From positions 41,644 to 105,643 of the forward strand of contig JBQVNP010000003.1 of NCBI GenBank assembly GCA_052436255.1: a stretch of DNA of 64,000 bases, read 5' to 3'. The position numbers were made by a program, and so were the translations under genes. Within the stretch, counting starts at the first letter, position 1; every line of letters begins with the position of its first letter. Source of the DNA: Pelomonas sp052436255 (GTDB taxonomy: Bacteria; Pseudomonadota; Gammaproteobacteria; Burkholderiales; Burkholderiaceae_C). The notes beneath the pieces were generated by a model that saw only the letters and a list, made by a program, of their open reading frames with translations, did no database searches and was not told where the DNA came from. This document shows positions 26,154-35,377 of this stretch, piece after piece.

Positions 26154-26170
26154 GCTGGCCCCGCCCACCA

Positions 26171-26196
26171 AAAAAAGGCCTCCCGAGGGAGGCCTT
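26171..26196 (-). terminator. Intrinsic terminator of mdh (convergent with chemoreceptor)
   Basis: Stem GGCCTCCC/GGGAGGCC. On the minus strand it is followed by TTTTTT, so it mainly terminates mdh; on the plus strand only CTT follows. Confidence 0.85.
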
Positions 26197-26214
26197 CGCT
26201 ATCTCCTGGCTTGC

Positions 26215-27201
<987 letters not shown>

Positions 27202-27304
27202 GGAGATCTCCGGGGACAGTTGATAAAGCTGACGTCGAGGGGCGCCAAGCGCGCCGCCTGAAGGCGGGCAAGTGTACGGGCATACCCTGTGCTGCAATGC
27301 GTCC

Positions 27305-28021
27305 ATGCCCAAGTCGCCAGCCCCGCTGTACGAGCAGATTCGCCAGTTGATCGTGGCCGGCCTTGCGGCTGGCGAATGGCGGCCCGGTGACGCCCTGCCC
27401 AGCGAAGCGGCGCTGGCCGAGCGCTTCCATGCCAGTCCGGGCACGGTCAGGCGGGCGCTGGACGAGTTGAGTGCTGAACACGTCGTCGAGCGCCGCCAGG
27501 GGCGCGGCACATTCGTCGCCACGCACACCGCACCGCGCGATGCCTATCGCTTCCTGCGCCTGGTCGCCGACGACGGCGCGACCGGTTTCACGCGCGAACT
27601 GCTGCATTGCCGGCGCGCGCGCGCCACGGCGGAGACGGCGCGGGCGCTGCAACTGCGTACCGCCGAGCCGGTCATCGAGATCAGGCGGCTGCTGCTGCGC
27701 CGGGGTCGGGCCGTGGTGCTGGACGATCTGTGGCTGCCGCAGCGCCATTTCGAGGGCTTGAGCGTCGCAGTCATCAACGCCTATGCAGGCACGCTCTACG
27801 CGCTCTTCGAGGAGCGCTACCAGGTGCACATGGTCCGCGCGGAGGAGAAGCTGCGTGCGGTGTCCGCCGGTGCCGAGGCGGCGGAGCTGTTGGGCGTGCC
27901 GGACGGCGCGCCGCTGCTCAGCGTTGAGCGCGTGGCCTACACGTACGGCGACCGGGCGGTCGAACTGCGCCGCGGGCTCTACCACACACAAGCAGACCAT
28001 TACCTCAACGAGTTGAACTGA
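27305..28021 (+). CDS. GntR-family transcriptional regulator (HutC/UTRA type)
   Basis: 238 residues. The N-terminal winged helix (PLYEQIRQLIVAGLAAGEWRPGDALPSE; HASPGTVRRALDEL) is followed by a UTRA effector domain typical of the HutC subfamily (about 85-235). It lies between mdh and sdhC, in the direction of the sdh operon, and is a likely controller of one or both; this is inferred from position. The ligand is unknown. The ATG at 27305 is preferred; a GTG at 27272 would add 11 residues. Confidence 0.87.
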   Translation: MPKSPAPLYEQIRQLIVAGLAAGEWRPGDALPSEAALAERFHASPGTVRRALDELSAEHVVERRQGRGTFVATHTAPRDAYRFLRLVADDGATGFTRELLHCRRARATAETARALQLRTAEPVIEIRRLLLRRGRAVVLDDLWLPQRHFEGLSVAVINAYAGTLYALFEERYQVHMVRAEEKLRAVSAGAEAAELLGVPDGAPLLSVERVAYTYGDRAVELRRGLYHTQADHYLNELN

Positions 28022-28074
28022 AACTGACAATGCCGCAGTGCAGCACGCACGAAGCTGGGTCTTTGTCTCTGACC

Positions 28075-28080
28075 TAGAAT
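28075..28080 (+). promoter_or_regulatory. Putative -10 element for the sdh operon
   Basis: TAGAAT 32 bases before the sdhC ATG. The hexamer resembles those before guaC and purL; a clear -35 is missing. Confidence 0.3.
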
Positions 28081-28111
28081 CTTTCGGTTTCACATTGATT
28101 ACGGGCTCGAC

Positions 28112-28540
28112 ATGGCGGAAAGCGCGAAAGCAAGACCGGTTTACCGAAATATTCACGTCACGCAGATCGTCAGCTATCGACTCCCGCCGGCCGGCATCGT
28201 TTCCATCCTTCATCGCATCAGCGGCTTCCTGTTGTTCCTGCTGCTGCCTTTCGTGATCTGGATGTTGGACACCAGCCTCAGCACGGAGATCTCGTTCGAG
28301 ACCTTCACGAACGTCTTCGTGGCTGGCTTTGCCGGGATCCCTGGCTGGTTCGTCAAGCTGGTGACGCTGGGGCTGATCTGGGGTTATCTCTTTCACTTCA
28401 TCGCCGGTGTGCGTCACCTGTGGATGGATGCAACCCACAGTGTCAGCAAGGCCCAGGGCCACAGCTCCGCGCTGGTCACGCTGATCCTCAGCACGCTGCT
28501 GACGCTGCTGCTGGGTGCCAAGCTGTTCGGCCTCTATTGA
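28112..28540 (+). CDS. sdhC: Succinate dehydrogenase cytochrome b556 subunit
   Basis: 142 residues with three membrane segments. The SILHRISGFLLFLLLPF block carries the quinone-site Ser/Arg region, and FHFIAGVRHLWMD contains the heme b ligand His. It anchors the SdhAB catalytic part in the inner membrane and helps pass electrons to ubiquinone. It is the first gene of sdhCDAB-sdhE-gltA. The ATG at 28112 gives the normal N-terminus. Confidence 0.93.
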   Translation: MAESAKARPVYRNIHVTQIVSYRLPPAGIVSILHRISGFLLFLLLPFVIWMLDTSLSTEISFETFTNVFVAGFAGIPGWFVKLVTLGLIWGYLFHFIAGVRHLWMDATHSVSKAQGHSSALVTLILSTLLTLLLGAKLFGLY

Positions 28541-28559
28541 GCCCCCGAGGACAACAACA

Positions 28560-28919
28560 ATGACTACATACGGTTCCAAGCGCATCGTCGTCGGTGCGCA
28601 TTACGGCCTGCGCGACTGGCTCGCGCAGCGCATCACGGCCGTGCTGATGGCGGTCTTCACCGTCGTGCTGCTGGCCCAGGTGCTGATGCCCGGCGAGCTC
28701 GGCTACGACCGCTGGGCGGCGATCTTTTCCCAGCAGTGGATGAAGCTGCTGACCCTCGTGACCATCCTGTCACTCGCGTATCACGCCTGGGTCGGCATGC
28801 GCGACATCTGGATGGACTATGTGAAGCCCGTCGGCGTGCGATTGACGCTGCAGGTGCTCACCCTCGTGTGGCTTGTGGGTTGCGCCAGCTGGGCGATCCA
28901 GGTTCTGTGGAGACTTTGA
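28560..28919 (+). CDS. sdhD: Succinate dehydrogenase membrane anchor subunit
   Basis: 119 residues, three membrane segments. The AHYGLRDWLAQRITAVLMA start and LAYHAWVGMRDIWMDYVKP block are typical of SdhD; the His in YHAW is the expected second heme ligand and the Asp-Tyr region borders the quinone site. The ATG at 28560 lies 19 bases after the sdhC stop. Its TGA shares one base with the sdhA ATG (TGATG), giving translational coupling. Confidence 0.93.
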   Translation: MTTYGSKRIVVGAHYGLRDWLAQRITAVLMAVFTVVLLAQVLMPGELGYDRWAAIFSQQWMKLLTLVTILSLAYHAWVGMRDIWMDYVKPVGVRLTLQVLTLVWLVGCASWAIQVLWRL

Positions 28920-30706
28920 TGGCGCAGCTTGCGACCCGTAAGTTTGATGTGGTGATCGTCGGAGCCGGCGGCTCCGGCATGCGCGCCTCGCTGCAGCTGG
29001 CGCTGGCCGGCTTGAATGTGGCCGTGCTGTCCAAGGTCTTCCCGACCCGCTCGCACACCGTTGCCGCGCAGGGCGGCATCGGCGCCTCGCTTGGCAATAT
29101 GAGCGAGGACAACTGGCACTATCACTTCTACGACACCGTCAAGGGTTCGGACTGGCTGGGTGACCAGGACGCCATCGAGTTCATGTGCCGCGAGGCGCCC
29201 AAGGTCGTCTACGAGCTTGAGCACTTCGGCATGCCCTTCGACCGCAATGCCGACGGCACCATCTACCAGCGCCCCCTTGGCCGCCACACCGCCAACTACG
29301 GCGAGAAGCCCGTGCAGCGCCCCTGTGCCGCGGCCGACCGCACCGGCCACGCGATGCTGCACACGCTGTATCAGCAAAACGTCAAGGCGCGCACGCAGTT
29401 CTTCGTCGAGTGGATGGCGCTGGACCTGATCCGCGATGCCGAGGGCGACGTGGTCGGCGTGACCGCGCTGGAGATGGAGACCGGCGAGGTCCACATCCTG
29501 CAAGGCAAGACCGTGTTGCTGGCCACCGGCGGCGCCGGGCGCATCTTTGCGGCCAGCACCAACGCCTTCATCAACACCGGTGATGGCCTGGGCATGGCGG
29601 CGCGCGCCGGCATCCCGCTGGAAGACATGGAGTTCTGGCAGTTCCACCCCACCGGCGTGCACAACGCCGGCGTGCTGTTGACCGAAGGCTGCCGTGGGGA
29701 AGGCGCCATCCTGCGCAATGCCGATGGCGAGCGTTTCATGGAGCGCTACGCGCCTACGCTGAAGGATCTGGCGCCGCGCGATTTCGTGTCCCGCTGCATG
29801 GACCAGGAGATCAAGGAAGGTCGCGGTTGCGGTCCCAACAAGGACTACATCAATCTCGACATGACCCACCTGGGCGCCGAGACCATCGCCAAGCGCCTGC
29901 CCTCGGTGCTGGAGATCGGCCACAACTTCGCCAACGTCGACATCACCAAGGAGCCGATTCCCGTGGTGCCGACCATCCACTACCAGATGGGTGGCATCCC
30001 GACCAACATCCATGGCCAGGTGGTGGCGCCCAAGAACGGCAACCCCAACGAGATCATCAACGGCCTGTACGCCGTGGGCGAATGCGCCTGCGTCAGCGTG
30101 CACGGCGCCAATCGCCTCGGTACCAACTCGCTGCTGGACCTGCTGGTGTTCGGCCGCGCCGCGGGCAACCACCTGGTGGCTGCCAACCTGGGCAAGCAGT
30201 CGCACAAGACCCTGCCGGCCGATGCATCGGACCGTTCGCTGGCTCGCCTGGCGCGGCTGGATGGCAGCAGCAGCGGGGAATACGCCCAGGACGTTGCCAA
30301 CGACTTGCGCGCTGCGATGCAGCAGCACGCCGGCGTGTTCCGCACGCAGGCCATGCTCAACGAGGGCGTGAGCAAGATCGCGGCGATTGCGGACCGGGTC
30401 AGGAACATCACGCTCAAGGACAAGTCCAAGGTCTTCAACACGGCGCGTATCGAGGCGCTCGAAGTTGAAAACCTCATCGAGGCCGCCCAGGCCACCATCG
30501 TCTCGGCCGCCGCCCGCACCGAGAGCCGCGGCGCCCACACCGTCAACGACTACGGCGACACGCCGGCCCACCCCAACGGCCGCAACGACGAGCAGTGGAT
30601 GAAGCACACGCTGTGGTATTCCGAGGGCAACCGCCTGGACTACAAGCCGGTCAATCTCAAGCCGCTGACCGTTGAATCGGTGCCGCCCAAGGTCCGCACC
30701 TTCTGA
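28919..30706 (+). CDS. sdhA: Succinate dehydrogenase flavoprotein subunit
   Basis: 595 residues, full length. It oxidises succinate to fumarate with covalently bound FAD. The FAD loop is VIVGAGGSGMRA, and the flavin-linking His46 lies in TRSHTVAAQGG. Active-site blocks FHPTGVHNAGVLLTEG, the ERYAPTLKDLAPRD stretch and CACVSVHGANRLGTNSLLDL are intact. The ATG at 28919 overlaps the sdhD stop by one base; upstream in-frame residues are the shadow of sdhD. SdhE, encoded downstream, would assist flavinylation. Confidence 0.96.
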   Translation: MAQLATRKFDVVIVGAGGSGMRASLQLALAGLNVAVLSKVFPTRSHTVAAQGGIGASLGNMSEDNWHYHFYDTVKGSDWLGDQDAIEFMCREAPKVVYELEHFGMPFDRNADGTIYQRPLGRHTANYGEKPVQRPCAAADRTGHAMLHTLYQQNVKARTQFFVEWMALDLIRDAEGDVVGVTALEMETGEVHILQGKTVLLATGGAGRIFAASTNAFINTGDGLGMAARAGIPLEDMEFWQFHPTGVHNAGVLLTEGCRGEGAILRNADGERFMERYAPTLKDLAPRDFVSRCMDQEIKEGRGCGPNKDYINLDMTHLGAETIAKRLPSVLEIGHNFANVDITKEPIPVVPTIHYQMGGIPTNIHGQVVAPKNGNPNEIINGLYAVGECACVSVHGANRLGTNSLLDLLVFGRAAGNHLVAANLGKQSHKTLPADASDRSLARLARLDGSSSGEYAQDVANDLRAAMQQHAGVFRTQAMLNEGVSKIAAIADRVRNITLKDKSKVFNTARIEALEVENLIEAAQATIVSAAARTESRGAHTVNDYGDTPAHPNGRNDEQWMKHTLWYSEGNRLDYKPVNLKPLTVESVPPKVRTF

Positions 30707-30735
30707 CGGCCTGCCGACCAAGGACTCAACACATC

Positions 30736-31437
30736 ATGAAGCGCACTTTCCAGATTTATCGCTACGACCCGGACAAGGACGCCAAGCCCTACATGCAGAC
30801 CCTCGAGGTCGAATTGGACGGCTCGGAGCGCATGCTGCTGGACGCCTTGAACAAGCTCAAGGCCGTCGATCCCAGTTTGTCGTTCCGTCGCTCCTGCCGT
30901 GAAGGCGTCTGTGGTTCGGACGCGATGAACATCAACGGCAAGAACGGCCTGGCCTGCCTGACGAACATGCGCACGTTGCCGGGCACCATCGTGCTCAAGC
31001 CGCTGCCGGGCCTGCCCGTCGTGCGCGACTTGATCGTCGACATGACGCAGTTCTTCAAGCAGTACAACTCGATCAAGCCCTATCTCGTCAACGACAACGT
31101 GCCGCCCGAAACCGAGCGGCTGCAGTCGCCCGAGGAGCGCGACGAGCTCAACGGCCTGTACGAGTGCATCCTGTGCGCGAGCTGCTCGACGAGCTGCCCG
31201 AGCTTCTGGTGGAACCCCGACAAGTTCGTCGGCCCGGCAGGTCTCTTGCAGGCCTACCGCTTCATCGCCGACAGCCGGGACGAAGCGACAGCCGAGCGCC
31301 TGGACAACCTGGAAGATCCCTACCGCCTGTTCCGCTGCCACACCATCATGAATTGCGTGGATGTCTGCCCGAAGGGGCTGAACCCCACCAAGGCGATCGG
31401 CAAGATCAAGGAATTGATGGTCCGCCGCGCGGTCTGA
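30736..31437 (+). CDS. sdhB: Succinate dehydrogenase iron-sulfur subunit
   Basis: 233 residues carrying three iron-sulfur clusters. The 2Fe-2S ligands are in SCREGVCGSDAMNINGKNGL with a following Cys; the 4Fe-4S and 3Fe-4S ligands are in CILCASCSTSCPSFWW and CHTIMNCVDVCPKGLNP. It conducts electrons from SdhA flavin to ubiquinone. It starts 29 bases after sdhA and ends 6 bases before sdhE. Confidence 0.96.
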   Translation: MKRTFQIYRYDPDKDAKPYMQTLEVELDGSERMLLDALNKLKAVDPSLSFRRSCREGVCGSDAMNINGKNGLACLTNMRTLPGTIVLKPLPGLPVVRDLIVDMTQFFKQYNSIKPYLVNDNVPPETERLQSPEERDELNGLYECILCASCSTSCPSFWWNPDKFVGPAGLLQAYRFIADSRDEATAERLDNLEDPYRLFRCHTIMNCVDVCPKGLNPTKAIGKIKELMVRRAV

Positions 31438-31443
31438 CGAGCG

Positions 31444-31713
31444 ATGAGTGAAGTGGCTTCGATGATCGACGAACGCGCGCTGTCCAAGCTGCGCTGGCGT
31501 TGCCGTCGCGGCCTGCTCGAGAACGATCTGCTGATCGAGCGCTTTTTCAACCGCCACGCTGGCGGCATCAGCATCAACCATGCTGACGGACTGACTGCAC
31601 TGATGGACCTGGGCGACAACGACTTGCTTGACCTGTTACTGCGCCGCAAGGAGCCCAGTGGTGAAATCGACACTGCTGCGGTGCGCGACGTTCTCGCTGA
31701 GCTGCGACCCTGA
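31444..31713 (+). CDS. sdhE: FAD assembly factor SdhE
   Basis: 89 residues of the SdhE/YgfY family, which promotes covalent attachment of FAD to SdhA. The RGLLEND segment contains the conserved RGxxE motif (here in CRRGLLENDLLIERF). Length and position between sdhB and gltA are the standard arrangement. Confidence 0.92.
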   Translation: MSEVASMIDERALSKLRWRCRRGLLENDLLIERFFNRHAGGISINHADGLTALMDLGDNDLLDLLLRRKEPSGEIDTAAVRDVLAELRP

Positions 31714-31748
31714 CAACCGTTTCTTAAAGCCTCCCAAAGGACCGCACC

Positions 31749-33059
31749 ATGACCCCGTCGGACGTGAAAGCCACCCTGTCGTTCTCAGACGGCAGCCCCT
31801 CGATGGACCTGCCCCTGTACAAGGGCAGCATCGGCCCGGATGTCATCGACATCCGCAAGCTCTACGCACAGACCGGCAAGTTCACCTACGACCCCGGCTT
31901 CCTGTCGACGGCCTCGTGCAATTCGACCATCACCTACATCGACGGTGACAAGGGCGAGCTGCTGTATCGCGGCTACCCCATCGAGCAGCTCGCGGTCAAC
32001 TGTGACTACCTCGAGACCTGCTATCTGCTGCTGTACGGAGAGCTGCCGAACGAGGCCGAGAAGGCCAACTTCGAAGACCGTGTGATGCACCACACCATGG
32101 TCAACGAGCAGATGCAGTTCTTCCTGCGCGGCTTCCGCCGCGACGCTCACCCGATGGCCGTCATGACCGGCCTGGTGGGCGCGCTGTCGGCCTTCTATCA
32201 CGACAGCACCGACATCAATAACCCCGAGCACCGCGAGATCGCAGCGATCCGCCTGATCGCCAAGATGCCGACGCTCGTGGCCATGGCCTACAAGTACACC
32301 ATCGGCCAGCCCTACATCTACCCGAAGAACGACCTCAGCTACGCCGGCAACTTCATGCGCATGATGTTCGCCACGCCCTGTGAGGACTACAACCCCAACC
32401 CGGTGCTGGTGCGCGCAATGGACCGCATCTTCACGCTGCACGCCGACCACGAGCAGAACGCTTCCACGTCGACCGTGCGCCTGTGCGGTTCGTCCGGCAC
32501 CAACCCCTTTGCGGCCATTGCGGCCGGTGTGGCCTGCCTGTGGGGCCCCGCGCACGGCGGCGCCAACGAGGCCTGCCTGAACATGCTCGGCGACATCCAG
32601 AAGAACCGAGGTGTGGCCCGCATCGGCGTCTTCGTCAGCAACGTAAAGGACAAGAACTAAGGCGTCAAGCTGATGGGCTTTGGCCACCGCGTCTACAAGA
32701 ACTACGACCCGCGCGCCAAGCTGATGCGTGAGACCTGCCACGAGGTGCTGAGCGAGCTGGGCCTGGAAAACGACCCGCTGTTCGAACTGGCCATGAAGCT
32801 GGAGAAGATCGCGCTGGAAGACGAGTACTTCGTCGCCCGCAAGCTCTACCCGAACGTGGACTTCTACTCGGGCATCGTGCAGCGCGCCATCGGCATCCCG
32901 GTGCCGCTGTTCACGGCCATCTTCGCGCTGGCCCGCACGGTGGGCTGGATCGCCCAGCTCAATGAGATGATCGGCGACCCCGAGTACAAGATCGGCCGCC
33001 CGCGCCAGCTCTTCGTCGGCGCCAGCCCGCGCGACGTCAAGCCCATCGCCCAGCGCTGA
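31749..33059 (+). pseudogene. gltA: Citrate synthase gene interrupted by an in-frame TAA
   Basis: Without the stop the frame would give a 436-position type II citrate synthase (E. coli GltA has 427 residues). Residues 1-303 run normally to VKDKN and include catalytic His269 (GPAHGG). TAA at 32658-32660 follows, after which the same frame continues intact with GVKLMGFGHRVYKNYDP (catalytic His313) and the NVDFYSG block (catalytic Asp). There is no frameshift. The first product alone lacks two of three catalytic residues. An ATG at 32673, 12 bases after the stop with AAGG ahead of it, could restart translation of a 128-residue fragment. Codons near the stop are unusually A-rich (GTA, AAG, AAC, TAA). 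It may be a true nonsense mutation, a sequencing error or a split gene. The start ATG has a good AAAGGA ribosome site and a terminator follows, so the rest looks functional. Confidence 0.9.
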
Positions 33060-33080
33060 TCCGGCTCATGCCTCACCGCG

Positions 33081-33107
33081 AACCCCTCGGTCCCCGAGGG
33101 GTTTCTT
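33081..33107 (+). terminator. Intrinsic terminator after gltA
   Basis: Perfect 10-bp stem AACCCCTCGG/CCGAGGGGTT with a 3-base loop followed by TTCTT; closes the sdh-gltA unit. Confidence 0.85.
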
Positions 33108-33122
33108 GCTTCTGGAGACCCG

Positions 33123-34046
33123 ATGACCCGACCTGAGATCCTGGTCCTTGGCAGCGTCAACCGCGACCTCATCGTGCACGCGCCACGCCTGCCGCTGCCG
33201 GGCGAGACGCTGCGCGGCCAGCGCTTCGGGTCTTGCCTGGGTGGCAAGGGCGCCAACCAGGCGGTCGCCGCGGCACGTCTGGGCGCACGGGTCGCGTTGG
33301 CCGCGCGTGTCGGCCTGCTGGAAAACGGCGCGGCCATGGTGGCGCAGCTAGCAGGCGAGGGCGTTGATACCCGCGCCATCGTCCAGCCTGCCGATGAGGT
33401 GCCAGGTGTTGCGCTGATCGTCGTTGGTGCGGAGGACGCCGAGAACCAGATCGTCACCGTCGCCGGCTCCAACGGCACGCTGCCGCTGGAACAGGTCGAG
33501 GCGCTGCGGCTCGACGGCCTGCTCTGGCTGGTCGCGCAGCAGGAGCTGCCGTTGCAAAGCATTGCGCGCGCCTTCCAGCGTGCCCGCGCCGCCGGCGTCA
33601 AGACCGCGTTGAACGCGGCGCCGTTCCGCGCAGGCAGCGAGAGCCTGCTGCCCCTGGTGGACCTGCTGGTCGTCAACTCGCTTGAAGCGCAGGCGCTGGT
33701 GACGACCCTTGGTGGCGCGGCCGCCGAACCTGTGGTGCTGGCGCAGACGCTGCGCGCCAAGGGGCCTGCTGCCGTGCTCGTGTCCCTCGGCGCCGACGGC
33801 CTGTGCTGGGTCGACGCCGACGGGCCGCGCCACGTTGCCGCGCGGTCGGTCAAGGCGGTCGATACCGTGGGCGCCGGTGACACCCTCGTCGGCGCTCTCA
33901 TCACGGCGCTAGCCGAGGGTCAGCCGATTGCGAACGCGCTCGCCTTTGCCCAGGCTGCGGCGGCACTGGCCGTGTCTCGCGCCGGTGTGCAGGACGCGAT
34001 GCCGCGCCGCGAGGAAGTCGAGCTGCTGCTCGCACAGAACAACTGA
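33123..34046 (+). CDS. PfkB-family sugar kinase, ribokinase-like
   Basis: 307 residues. The N-terminal PfkB signature LGSVNRDLIVHAPRLPLPGE and GSCLGGKGANQAVAAARLG match ribokinase, and the C-terminal VDTVGAGDTLVGALI carries the catalytic Asp and anion hole. It probably phosphorylates ribose or a related pentose at O-5, but no ribose transporter or regulator is adjacent, so the substrate stays open. It starts right after the gltA terminator, and the mtaD-like gene begins 19 bases after its stop, so the two may be co-transcribed; a nucleoside-salvage link is conceivable. Confidence 0.85.
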   Translation: MTRPEILVLGSVNRDLIVHAPRLPLPGETLRGQRFGSCLGGKGANQAVAAARLGARVALAARVGLLENGAAMVAQLAGEGVDTRAIVQPADEVPGVALIVVGAEDAENQIVTVAGSNGTLPLEQVEALRLDGLLWLVAQQELPLQSIARAFQRARAAGVKTALNAAPFRAGSESLLPLVDLLVVNSLEAQALVTTLGGAAAEPVVLAQTLRAKGPAAVLVSLGADGLCWVDADGPRHVAARSVKAVDTVGAGDTLVGALITALAEGQPIANALAFAQAAAALAVSRAGVQDAMPRREEVELLLAQNN

Positions 34047-34065
34047 TTCCCACAAGGAGAACGAC

Positions 34066-35376
34066 ATGTCCCAGACGCTGCTGCTGCCTCGTTGGCTTCT
34101 GACGATGAAGCCGGGCGAGCCCGTGCTCGACAACCACGCGCTGCTGATCGATGGCGAGCGCATCGCGGCCGTCGGCCCGCGAGCCGAGCTACTGGCGCAG
34201 TACCCGCAGGCCGAGCGCGTCGAGCTGCCCGAGCAGATCCTGATCCCGGGCCTCATCAACGGCCATGCGCACTCGGCGATGACGTTGCTGCGCGGCGTGG
34301 CCGACGACGTGCCGCTGATGGACTGGCTGCAGAACCACATCTGGCCGCTGGAGAAGAAGTGGGTCAGCGAGACCTGGACGTATCTGGGCAGCAAGCTCGC
34401 GGCCGCGGAAGGCTTGCGCAGCGGCACGACCTATATCAACGACATGTACTTCTTCCCGACCGCGATGGCGCGTGCCGCCGTGGACTCGGGCGTGCGTGCG
34501 GCGGTCTCGATGAACGTCATCGACTTCCCCACCGGATATGCGTCCGGCCCCGACGACTACATCACCAAGGGCATCGCCGCCTACGAGCAGTACAAGGGCG
34601 AGAAGCTGCTGGACTGGACCAGCGCGCCGCATGCGCCCTACACGGTGTCCGACGAGACCTTCATCAAGCTGCGCGATCTGGCCGAGAAGCTGGACATCCA
34701 GATGCACTGCCACATCCACGAAACGGCCGGCGAGGTCGAGGACGGTCTCAAGGCGCATGGCGTGCGACCCATCGAGCGGCTGGACAAGCTGGGCCTGTTC
34801 AGCGAGCGCATGGTGGCCGTGCACATGGTCCACCTCGACGAGGCCGAGATCGAGCTGATGGCCAAGAAGGGCGTGCACCTCGTCCACAACCCCAATTCCA
34901 ATCTGAAGCTGGCCTCGGGCGTCATGCCGCTCAAGGCGCTCGAAGCGGCGGGCGTCAACACCATCCTCGGCACCGACGGCGCGGCCTCCAACAACCGCCT
35001 GGACATGTTCGGCGAGATCCGCTCGGCCGCGCTGCTGGCCAAGGGCATCACCGGAGACCCGACCGTTGCCTCGGCCCGCACGGCGCTGGAGATGGCCACC
35101 ATCCGTGCCGCCAAGGCGATGGGCCGGGGCGATGACCTGGGCTCGCTGGAGGTCGGCAAGCTGGCCGATTGCGTGGCGGTGTCGCTGGACAGCATCGAAT
35201 GCCAGCCGGTCTACAACGCGGCCGCGCAGCTCGTCTATGTGGCGGGCCGCGAGCAGGTCAGCAACGTCTGGGTCGGCGGCCGGCAGGTGCTGCGCGACCG
35301 CCAGCCAACGACTATCGACGTGCCCGCCCTGCTGGCCGAGGTGCGCGATGTGGTCGGCCGCATGCAGGCCGGCTGA
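34066..35376 (+). CDS. mtaD: Amidohydrolase, MTA/SAH deaminase-like (TRZ/ATZ family)
   Basis: 436 residues of the metal-dependent amidohydrolase superfamily. The metal site is formed by PGLINGHAHSAMTLLRG (HxH), HCHIHETAGE, MVHLDEAEIE (His) and LGTDGAASNNRLDM (Asp). These blocks and the length match 5-methylthioadenosine/S-adenosylhomocysteine deaminases and the related N-ethylammeline chlorohydrolase group. Deamination would feed purine and methyl-cycle salvage. The symbol is a family-level assignment. The ATG at 34066 follows AAGGAGA. Its stop lies one base from the TonB-receptor stop on the opposite strand. Confidence 0.85.
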   Translation: MSQTLLLPRWLLTMKPGEPVLDNHALLIDGERIAAVGPRAELLAQYPQAERVELPEQILIPGLINGHAHSAMTLLRGVADDVPLMDWLQNHIWPLEKKWVSETWTYLGSKLAAAEGLRSGTTYINDMYFFPTAMARAAVDSGVRAAVSMNVIDFPTGYASGPDDYITKGIAAYEQYKGEKLLDWTSAPHAPYTVSDETFIKLRDLAEKLDIQMHCHIHETAGEVEDGLKAHGVRPIERLDKLGLFSERMVAVHMVHLDEAEIELMAKKGVHLVHNPNSNLKLASGVMPLKALEAAGVNTILGTDGAASNNRLDMFGEIRSAALLAKGITGDPTVASARTALEMATIRAAKAMGRGDDLGSLEVGKLADCVAVSLDSIECQPVYNAAAQLVYVAGREQVSNVWVGGRQVLRDRQPTTIDVPALLAEVRDVVGRMQAG

Positions 35377-35377
35377 C

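Noticed and set aside
32658..32660. Programmed recoding of the gltA stop
   Set aside because: UAA is not a selenocysteine or pyrrolysine codon and no frameshift signal or downstream structure was evident; left as an open lesion or error.
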